Positions 17,496-22,116 of a DNA stretch of 22,116 bases are shown here, one piece after another. The stretch comes from an uncultured Sutterella sp. (GTDB lineage: Bacteria > Pseudomonadota > Gammaproteobacteria > Burkholderiales > Burkholderiaceae_F): assembly GCA_905201055.1 (NCBI GenBank), contig CAJKMT010000022.1:1-22116 (forward strand), given 5' to 3'. The stretch's first letter is position 1. Each line of letters opens with the position of its first letter. The notes beneath the pieces are model-generated. The model was not told where the DNA came from. It searched no databases and saw nothing but the letters and a program-made list of their open reading frames with translations. Position numbers and translations under genes: made by a program.

Positions 17496-17957
17496 TTAAA
17501 GTGATTTCAAGTAGTCTAGGACAGCTTGTGCGTGACCGGCGACTTTAACTTTTCGCCATTCACCGCAGACCACACCTTCGGGATTAATCAGGAAGGTGCT
17601 TCTTTCAATTCCCATATATTCACGTCCGTAAAGCTTTTTGAGCTTGATGACATCAAAAGCTTTGCATAGCGACTCGTCGCTGTCACTGATGAGCGCAAAC
17701 GGGAAACCCTGTTTGCTGCAAAAGTTGTTATGACTCTTAATGGAGTCGCGCGATACGCCGATCACTTCGCAGCCTGCTTCTTTAAATTGGCTGTAAAGAG
17801 CGGCAAAGTCGCGTCCTTCCATGGTGCAGCCGCTTGTGTTGTCTTTGGGGTAAAAGTAAAGAACCGTATAGCGGTCTTTAAACATCTCGGAGGTGATTTC
17901 ACCGGTAGTGGCTTGAGCAGAAAATTGAGGGATTGTCTGATTGAGGATCTCCGGCAT
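17496..17957 (-). CDS. bcp: Thiol peroxidase, BCP/PrxQ-type peroxiredoxin
   Basis: A 153-residue peroxiredoxin that reduces hydrogen and organic peroxides in the cytoplasm. The active-site segment is FYPKDNTSGCTMEGRDF, with peroxidatic Cys44; the usual Pro of TPGCT is Ser here. The resolving Cys that E. coli BCP has five residues later is Arg, but Cys80 in SHNNFCSKQGFPF lies 36 residues downstream, as in the subgroup that uses a cysteine in helix 3. The end has FLINPEGVVCGEWRKVKVAGHAQAVLDYL, typical of the family. The start at 17957 has AAAGGAAAT upstream; the frame is open further but that extension crosses the crcB start. It is divergent from crcB and leads a bcp-phoH operon. Confidence 0.92.
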   Translation of the reverse strand: MPEILNQTIPQFSAQATTGEITSEMFKDRYTVLYFYPKDNTSGCTMEGRDFAALYSQFKEAGCEVIGVSRDSIKSHNNFCSKQGFPFALISDSDESLCKAFDVIKLKKLYGREYMGIERSTFLINPEGVVCGEWRKVKVAGHAQAVLDYLKSL

Positions 17958-17983
17958 ATTGATTTCCTTTATGTACACTCCTG

Positions 17984-18001
17984 AAAGCTTAACAAAGCTT
18001 T
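17984..18001. repeat. short inverted repeat in the bcp-crcB divergent region
   Basis: A 7-bp inverted repeat AAAGCTT / AAGCTTT with a 4-base centre lies in the 88-base region between the divergent bcp and crcB starts. It could be an operator half-site pair, but no family is recognisable and it may be chance. Confidence 0.3.
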
Positions 18002-18045
18002 GTGCTCTTGGCGTACAATCACCCCAACTTTTTTGTGAATTTTCT

Positions 18046-18447
18046 ATGACAAAAGACGGTCCTCTTTGGTTAGTTGTATTAAGTGTTGCCACCGGAGCCA
18101 CTTTAGGCGCCATGCTGCGGTGGTGGCTGACTTATGCTTTTAACAGTACGTCTTGGTTTCTGTCCTCACCTTTAGGGACTCTTTTGTCAAATCTTTGCGC
18201 AGCCTATCTGATGGGTATGGCGCTTGCCTGGCTTTCAACACGCCCTGAAATCAGTCCAGCGGTGCGGCTTTTTATCATCACGGGCTTCCTGGGAGCTTTT
18301 TCTACGCTCACTGCCGTTCTGGGTGAAAATCTTCACTTCATGCTCACCGGTCAGTGGCTTGCCTCTTTAGAGCATTTTCTGATGCACATCGGCGGTTCAT
18401 TTATCGCCCTGGTTCTCGGTGTTTTAACCATCAGAGGCCATCTCTGA
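18046..18447 (+). CDS. crcB: CrcB/Fluc fluoride-channel homologue with altered pore motif
   Basis: A 133-residue, four-helix membrane protein of CrcB size. The first helix has GATLGAMLRWWLTY, matching the family GAxxRy motif, and the second has PLGTLLSNLCAAYLMG with the conserved pore Asn. The C-terminal helix ends HIGGSFIALVLGVL, keeping the conserved Ser. The third helix normally reads GFxGGxTTFSTFSxE; here it is GFLGAFSTLTAVLGE, so both pore phenylalanines and the TTFS metal-site residues are replaced. CrcB dimers export fluoride; function is uncertain with this change. No fluoride riboswitch is visible upstream. I used the ATG at 18046 because the longer frame overlaps bcp. It has no clear Shine-Dalgarno. 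TACAAT at 18014-18019 is a weak -10 candidate. Confidence 0.8.
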   Translation: MTKDGPLWLVVLSVATGATLGAMLRWWLTYAFNSTSWFLSSPLGTLLSNLCAAYLMGMALAWLSTRPEISPAVRLFIITGFLGAFSTLTAVLGENLHFMLTGQWLASLEHFLMHIGGSFIALVLGVLTIRGHL

Positions 18448-18564
18448 GGTTAATGCTTCAAACATCGGGAAAGCAGCTTCGATTGTTTGACAATTGTGCA
18501 ACAATCTATTTCAAATTCTTCTTATCTCATTGAAAATTAAAATAAAAACATAGTTTCCGAGCCT

Positions 18565-18593
18565 CTTGAAATTTCAAAACCCTCCCCCATATA
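18565..18593 (+). promoter_or_regulatory. RpoH (sigma32) heat-shock promoter of clpB
   Basis: CTTGAAA (18565-18571) and CCCCATATA (18585-18593) are separated by 13 bases and match the sigma32 consensus CTTGAAA-N11-16-CCCCATnT almost perfectly. The start should be near 18600, leaving a leader of about 55 bases before the clpB ATG. Within this leader a 6-bp stem, CGGACA (18613-18618) with TGTCCG (18632-18637), can form. A weaker sigma70-like pair, TTGACA (18487-18492) and TCAAAT (18511-18516), lies upstream. Confidence 0.85.
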
Positions 18594-18656
18594 GGAGTTA
18601 GAACGAATTGCTCGGACAGGCACTTTAAGTTTGTCCGGCAGAAGGAAACAGAAACA

Positions 18657-20606
18657 ATGAGACAAGATAAATTAACGACTAAATTTCAACAGGCTTTGGC
18701 TGACGCACAAACGATTGCGCTTGGCAACGACAACCAAATCATGGAAGATCTCCATCTTCTGGCCGCTTTTTTGCGTGATGAGGAAGGATCTGCCAAGTCG
18801 CTGCTGCAAAGAGCAGGCGTCTCGGTTCAAAAGCTCGTCCAGGAAGTCGAGGATGCGGTGCGCCGTTTGCCTAAAGTAAGCGGCACGGGCGGCGATATTC
18901 AGCCCGGGCGTGACCTCATTAATTGGTTGAACCTCACGGAAAAAGAAGCCATGGCTCACGGCGACGAGTACATCTCCGTTGATATGGCGCTTTTGGCTTT
19001 AACGCAGTCTCAGGGCGAAGCGGCTCGAATCGCCAAACGCTGCGGTTTGACCCGTAAAGCATTGGAAGCGAGCATTGCTGAAGTTCGAGGGGGAGACTCT
19101 GCCGACAATCCCGATGCGGAAAATCAGCGTGAGGCCTTAAAGAAGTACACGATTGATTTAACAGCACGCGCCCGCGAAGGCAAGCTTGATCCGGTGATCG
19201 GCCGCGACGATGAAATTCGTCGTGCCATGCAGATTCTGCAGCGCAGAACGAAAAATAATCCGGTACTGATCGGTGAACCCGGTGTCGGTAAGACCGCTGT
19301 GGTTGAAGGGCTGGCGCAGCGCATCGTTAACGGTGAAGTGCCCGATACGCTTAAAAATAAGCGTATTTTGAGCCTGGATATGGCAGGTTTGATTGCCGGC
19401 GCCAAGTATCGCGGTGAATTTGAGGAACGCTTAAAGAAGCTTCTCAAGGAAGTCACTCGTGCCAACGGTCAGATCATTTTGTTTATCGATGAACTGCATA
19501 CGGTGGTGGGCGCCGGTAAAACCGAGGGCTCGATGGATGCGGGCAATATGCTTAAACCGGCACTGGCTCGCGGTGAGCTGCACGTGATCGGCGCAACGAC
19601 TCTTGACGAGTACCGTAAATACGTTGAAAAGGATGCCGCCTTGGAGCGTCGTTTCCAAAAAGTGATGGTCGATGAACCGAGCGTTGAGGATACGATTGCC
19701 ATTTTGCGCGGACTGCAGGAAAAGTATGAAGCGCACCACGGTGTGGAAATTACCGACCCGGCTATTGTCACGGCGGCAGAATTGTCGCACCGCTACATTA
19801 CGGATCGCTTCCTGCCCGATAAGGCCATTGACCTGATCGATGAAGCGGCAGCCCGTGTGAAGATGGAAATTGACTCCAAGCCCGAGGCGCTCGATAAGCT
19901 TGATCGCCGTCTCATTCAATTGAAGATTGAACGTGAGGCGATGAAAAAGGAAACCGATGAAGCCAGTAAAACACGTTTGGCGGCTATCGAAGACGAGATC
20001 GGCGACCTGACGAAGCAATACGGTGACCTCGAAGAGGTTTGGAAGAAGGAAAAGATTGAAGCCCTGGAAGCAAAGAAAGCACGCGATGACATTGATAAGA
20101 CGCGTCATCAGATGGAAGAGTATCGCCGTCAGGGACAGTTTGAAAAACTCGCCGAACTTCAATACGGGGTGCTGCCGAAGTTGGAAGAAAAGCTTCGCAA
20201 GGAAGAGTCTAAGAAAGGTGAGATGAAGCCTAAGCTTTTGCGCACGAGTGTCGGCGCAGAGGAAATCGCCGAGGTTGTCTCTCGTGCCACGGGTATTCCG
20301 GTAGCGAAGATGATGGAAGGCGAACGGCAAAAACTTCTCCATATGGGAGATGCGCTTGAAAAGCGGGTCGTCGGTCAGCCCGAAGCGGTTAAGGCCGTGG
20401 TTGAAACGATTCTGCGCTCGAGAGCCGGACTTTCCGATCCGAACCGCCCCTACGGCTCCTTCCTCTTCTTAGGACCCACGGGTGTCGGTAAGACTGAATT
20501 GACGAAGGCTTTGGCAGAATTCCTCTTCGATACGGAACATGCCGTCGTACATGATGAGCAGGCGAACGGATATACCAACGAAATGATCGTTATTCTACAC
20601 AAGTAA
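18657..20606 (+). CDS. clpB: ATP-dependent disaggregase ClpB, truncated after residue ~631 at a chimeric junction
   Basis: ClpB works with DnaK to pull proteins out of aggregates. The N domain (1 to about 145) starts MRQDKLTTKFQQALADAQTIAL. NBD1 has Walker A GEPGVGKT (206-213), FIDELHTVVGAG and EYRKYVEKDAALERRFQKV. The long coiled-coil M domain (about 410-525) is intact, and NBD2 begins with SFLFLGPTGVGKT (Walker A 606-613). After FLFDTEHAVV (residue ~631) the normal VRIDMSEF continuation is absent. The frame instead runs 18 residues (HDEQANGYTNEMIVILHK) to a stop. About 230 residues are missing, including NBD2 Walker B, sensor and arginine-finger segments, so this product could not be a working ClpB. 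The RpoH promoter and a GAAGGAAA site are intact upstream. I read the break as an artefact; the native gene is probably full length. Confidence 0.9.
   Translation: MRQDKLTTKFQQALADAQTIALGNDNQIMEDLHLLAAFLRDEEGSAKSLLQRAGVSVQKLVQEVEDAVRRLPKVSGTGGDIQPGRDLINWLNLTEKEAMAHGDEYISVDMALLALTQSQGEAARIAKRCGLTRKALEASIAEVRGGDSADNPDAENQREALKKYTIDLTARAREGKLDPVIGRDDEIRRAMQILQRRTKNNPVLIGEPGVGKTAVVEGLAQRIVNGEVPDTLKNKRILSLDMAGLIAGAKYRGEFEERLKKLLKEVTRANGQIILFIDELHTVVGAGKTEGSMDAGNMLKPALARGELHVIGATTLDEYRKYVEKDAALERRFQKVMVDEPSVEDTIAILRGLQEKYEAHHGVEITDPAIVTAAELSHRYITDRFLPDKAIDLIDEAAARVKMEIDSKPEALDKLDRRLIQLKIEREAMKKETDEASKTRLAAIEDEIGDLTKQYGDLEEVWKKEKIEALEAKKARDDIDKTRHQMEEYRRQGQFEKLAELQYGVLPKLEEKLRKEESKKGEMKPKLLRTSVGAEEIAEVVSRATGIPVAKMMEGERQKLLHMGDALEKRVVGQPEAVKAVVETILRSRAGLSDPNRPYGSFLFLGPTGVGKTELTKALAEFLFDTEHAVVHDEQANGYTNEMIVILHK
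20541..20551. other. junction between betaproteobacterial and Bacteroidota-like sequence
   Basis: Left of here the sequence encodes ClpB, to about 20546. Right of about 20550 it encodes a lanthipeptide operon with Bacteroidota-type signals. The join keeps frame, and GTCGTAC could belong to either side as microhomology. No insertion-sequence end, tRNA or direct repeat marks the site. Confidence 0.75.
20541..20606 (+). CDS. C-terminal tail of a LanB-type dehydratase (glutamylation protein), partial
   Basis: The final ~20 codons of the clpB frame read as VVHDEQANGYTNEMIVILHK. A V.D..G..Y.NE.I.. ending followed closely by an elimination-domain gene is what the end of a Bacteroidota lanthipeptide dehydratase looks like. 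The stop is 4 bases before the next ATG, as expected for two halves of a split LanB in one operon. The body of the gene is not in the window. The assignment rests on a short stretch and on context. Confidence 0.55.
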   Translation, partial: AVVHDEQANGYTNEMIVILHK

Positions 20607-20610
20607 TGCT

Positions 20611-21477
20611 ATGGAACGGATTTTCATTCCCGGCAGTCGGTGGCTGTTCTTCAAACTCTATACGGGAACACAGAGTGCCGACATCCTGCTGACCCGACAT
20701 ATCAGCCCTTTCGTGCGGCGGTTGCGCGAAAGCGGTGCGATCGACGATTTCTTCTTCATCCGCTACACCGATCCGCTGTTCCATCTGCGCCTGCGCCTGC
20801 ATCTTCCCGATACATCGCGTTACGGCGAAGTGTTCGGGGCATTCTACGAGACGTTCCAGCCTTGCGTGGAAAGCCGCCTCGTGACGACGATCGCCTGCGA
20901 CACTTATGTTCGCGAAATAGAGCGCTATTGTGAGGAGACAATGGTGCAGACAGAACGGTTATTTTGCATCGATAGCGAATGTATTGTCCGAATAATGCAG
21001 ACTTTACAGCAGAAATTTCTGTTCGGAACATACCCTCGTGAAGAAATTAGATGGCGTATCGGATTACTCTTAATAGACGATCTATTAGAGGTTTTCAATC
21101 TATCATTGCCTGAAAAAGAAAAATTCATGACCGATGCGGCAACAGCGTTCAAAACGGAATTTGGTTTTACCGTTCATCGGGCGACTAAACAACTGAACGA
21201 TAAGTATAGATTATTGCGAAACGATCTATACAAAGTCCTACAAACTCGATTGCAAGATGAATTTCCTAATTCGATATTAGAAATACGAAAGCAACAGTTC
21301 CGACAACTCTCATTTGAGATTAAACAGTCAGTTCCCGATGCGTATTTCCCTGTCTATCTTCGAAGTTTAACACATATGACGATGAACCGCCTATTCCGGT
21401 CGCAGAATCGTCTTTGCGAAATGATGATATATGAATATTTGAGTAGAAGTTATGCAGCTTTAAGGAATAGACAATAA
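20611..21477 (+). CDS. Lanthipeptide dehydratase elimination-domain protein (SpaB_C / thiopeptide-type)
   Basis: A 288-residue stand-alone version of the C-terminal elimination domain of class I LanB enzymes. It should remove glutamate from glutamyl-Ser/Thr in the precursor to give dehydroalanine or dehydrobutyrine. Recognisable blocks are WLFFKLYTGTQSADILL near the start, IDDFFFIRYTDPLFHLRLRLHL, the TYVREIERYCEE segment, and SLTHMTMNRLF near the end, whose His and Arg correspond to conserved active-site positions in NisB. Separate glutamylation and elimination proteins are known in Bacteroidota clusters such as the pinensins. It follows the dehydratase tail by 4 bases. The first 110 codons are much more GC-rich than the rest. 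It has no Shine-Dalgarno site. Confidence 0.85.
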   Translation: MERIFIPGSRWLFFKLYTGTQSADILLTRHISPFVRRLRESGAIDDFFFIRYTDPLFHLRLRLHLPDTSRYGEVFGAFYETFQPCVESRLVTTIACDTYVREIERYCEETMVQTERLFCIDSECIVRIMQTLQQKFLFGTYPREEIRWRIGLLLIDDLLEVFNLSLPEKEKFMTDAATAFKTEFGFTVHRATKQLNDKYRLLRNDLYKVLQTRLQDEFPNSILEIRKQQFRQLSFEIKQSVPDAYFPVYLRSLTHMTMNRLFRSQNRLCEMMIYEYLSRSYAALRNRQ

Positions 21478-21514
21478 ACAGAAAAGTCCCAATAGGGACT
21501 TTTCTGTTTATTGT
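21471..21514. terminator. perfect 20-bp hairpin between convergent lanthipeptide genes
   Basis: The arms 21471-21490 and 21495-21514 are exact reverse complements around the 4-base loop AATA. The left arm includes the stop codon of the elimination gene. The outer part of the stem is A/T-rich on both sides, so it can terminate transcription from either direction. It lies 13 bases from the stop of the precursor gene. Confidence 0.85.
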
Positions 21515-21527
21515 CTTGATACTGATG

Positions 21528-21893
21528 TTATCCGATACATGTATCTTTCGAAGCTGCACAATAGCAGCCATCATTCGTTGCGCAATAGAGATCTGAGAAA
21601 TCACAGATATCCGTTTCGGGTTGGCAACCCTCGGATGGATTTGGACAAACTTCGGTCTGCTCAATGCAAGGATCGGAAATACACCCTTTAGATGGACATG
21701 CAAATGTCGCACATGCTATTGTATTATCCGTACAAACGTCTGTCCATCCTGTAGGACAATCTGTCTTTTGTGTTCTGATAATAACAGTCCCTGTATTAAT
21801 ACCAGTGCCAGCTCCACCTTTAGTCAAATTGTTCATCTGGTTTCTATCCAAGATAGAAACGATCTCTTTTTTGAGTTGCAGTTTCTTTTTCAT
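21528..21893 (-). CDS. Class I lanthipeptide precursor with tandem [Ser/Thr]-x-x-Cys core
   Basis: A 121-residue RiPP precursor. The leader (1-27) contains KLQLKKEIVSIL and NQMNNLTKGG, the pattern of Bacteroidota lanthipeptide leaders ending in a Gly-Gly site for a C39-protease transporter. The predicted core, Ala28-Gly121, has 13 Cys (46, 54, 61, 66, 71, 76, 83, 90, 97, 104, 110, 112, 119), 14 Thr and 5 Ser, and is acidic. From residue 51, eight successive Cys are in Ser/Thr-x-x-Cys units: TDVC, TIAC, TFAC, SKGC, SDPC, TEVC, SEGC, TDIC. Three later ones have four-residue spacing (SDLYC, TNDGC, SKDTC). This favours a chain of small lanthionine rings, given the elimination enzyme next door. 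The cyclase and transporter are not in the window. Alternatively the Cys could form disulfides. A matching minus-strand promoter lies at 21920-21951. Confidence 0.85.
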   Translation of the reverse strand: MKKKLQLKKEIVSILDRNQMNNLTKGGAGTGINTGTVIIRTQKTDCPTGWTDVCTDNTIACATFACPSKGCISDPCIEQTEVCPNPSEGCQPETDICDFSDLYCATNDGCYCAASKDTCIG

Positions 21894-21919
21894 GGTAGTA
21901 AAGTTTTAGGTTAGACACT

Positions 21920-21951
21920 CAAATATACAATATTTTGTTTGTATTATCAAA
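21920..21951 (-). promoter_or_regulatory. Bacteroidota-type promoter of the precursor gene
   Basis: On the minus strand TTTG (21951-21948) is followed after 20 bases by TATATTTG (21927-21920), matching the -33 TTTG / -7 TAnnTTTG consensus of Bacteroidota primary sigma factor. The expected start is near 21913, about 20 bases before the precursor ATG at 21893. Confidence 0.7.
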
Positions 21952-21970
21952 ATAATTATCGAAATTTTTC

Positions 21971-21978
21971 TATATTTG
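21971..21978 (+). promoter_or_regulatory. candidate -7 box for the rightward ORF
   Basis: TATATTTG matches TAnnTTTG, 27 bases before the ATG at 22006. No TTTG is present at the usual 19-21 base spacing upstream, so in the present arrangement it is a half promoter. Confidence 0.45.
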
Positions 21979-22005
21979 AGAGTGCTAAAAGTCCTTTGCG
22001 TGCTT

Positions 22006-22116
22006 ATGAGGGGATTTTTTCTTGTATTGGGATATTTGATCGGAGGAGGTCTGTCGTATGGATTCGCCCAGCCGTCGTACTATGCGAACCCGTTCATTGA
22101 GCAGATCGAGCATTAC
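22006..22116 (+). CDS. Start of an exported protein of unknown function (partial)
   Basis: The first 37 codons of a reading frame that leaves the window. The N-terminus MRGFFLVLGYLIGGGLSYGFA looks like a signal peptide with a probable cut after Ala21, followed by QPSYYANPFIEQIEHY. A mature start of this kind is seen in periplasmic sensor domains of Bacteroidota two-component proteins, but the fragment is too short to assign a family. It is divergent from the precursor gene with a 112-base intergenic region. Codon use is GC-rich again, unlike the AT-rich segment to its left. No Shine-Dalgarno is visible, as is normal for Bacteroidota. Confidence 0.55.
   Translation, partial: MRGFFLVLGYLIGGGLSYGFAQPSYYANPFIEQIEHY

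Noticed and set aside
17958..18045. Fluoride riboswitch upstream of crcB
   Set aside because: The 88-base region shows none of the conserved fluoride-aptamer segments and is very short for aptamer plus expression platform.
17958..18113. Longer bcp start at 18113
   Set aside because: The extension crosses the divergent promoter region and the crcB start and has no family similarity; MPEILNQ at 17957 has a good ribosome-binding site.
18481..18506. 7-bp inverted repeat GATTGTT / AACAATC after crcB as a terminator
   Set aside because: The stem is short and A/T-rich with a 12-base loop and no T-run; it more likely overlaps the weak TTGACA promoter element of clpB.
19431..20342. A 303-codon open frame antisense to clpB
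   Set aside because: It lies fully inside the conserved clpB coding region, lacks a ribosome-binding site, and its protein is low-complexity Leu/Phe/Arg-rich with no recognisable domain.
20607..22116. True horizontal island inserted into clpB
   Set aside because: No integrase, transposase, direct repeats or tRNA at the join, and the dehydratase gene is itself cut at the same place; a chimera is simpler. Kept as an open alternative in the findings.
1..22116. CRISPR arrays, tRNA or rRNA genes, insertion sequences
   Set aside because: No regularly spaced repeats, cloverleaf-like segments, rRNA-like sequence or transposase frames were seen on reading the window.

Overview
The window has two parts that look as if they come from different bacterial phyla. 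They meet at about 20541-20551.

Bases 1 to about 20540 read as chromosome from a Gram-negative betaproteobacterium, probably a gut Burkholderiales such as the Sutterellaceae. The placement is inferred from a Burkholderiales-type porin, RecBCD, a sigma70/RpoH promoter style and overall gene character; no search was run. From left to right it holds: the start of an outer-membrane porin (minus strand) with a Fur-box-like operator on its promoter; an amidohydrolase; the replicative helicase dnaB followed directly by a DUF456 membrane protein; a compact minus-strand DNA-repair operon in the order WYL regulator, recC, recB, HAD/PNKP-like phosphatase, recD; a ZIP metal transporter; a VOC/glyoxalase-fold protein; a bcp-phoH operon; a fluoride-channel homologue (crcB); and clpB behind a textbook RpoH heat-shock promoter. 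Most of this is housekeeping. The unusual points are the phosphatase nested between recB and recD, the WYL regulator heading that operon, and a CrcB lacking its usual pore phenylalanines.

At about 20545 clpB stops matching ClpB, just after the second Walker A motif. It continues in frame into the last ~20 residues of what looks like a LanB-type lanthipeptide dehydratase. Everything to the right looks like Bacteroidota: no Shine-Dalgarno sites, TAnnTTTG -7 promoter boxes and a Bacteroidota-type RiPP leader. Both genes at the join are broken exactly there, so an assembly or library chimera is the simplest explanation, although a real insertion cannot be excluded without reads.

The right-hand fragment (about 20541-22116) is the edge of a class I lanthipeptide cluster. 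It contains the dehydratase tail, a separate elimination-domain protein, a perfect 20-bp convergent terminator, and a 121-residue precursor on the opposite strand. A divergent signal-peptide ORF runs off the window. The precursor is the most interesting object here. Its predicted core of about 94 residues has 13 Cys and 19 Ser/Thr. Eight consecutive Cys sit in [Ser/Thr]-x-x-Cys units and three more in [Ser/Thr]-x3-Cys, with a long run of 5- and 7-residue Cys spacing. This predicts a ladder of small tandem thioether rings. The intergenic region next to it has two mirror-image -7 boxes around a central -33 element, which could be a divergent or even an invertible promoter.
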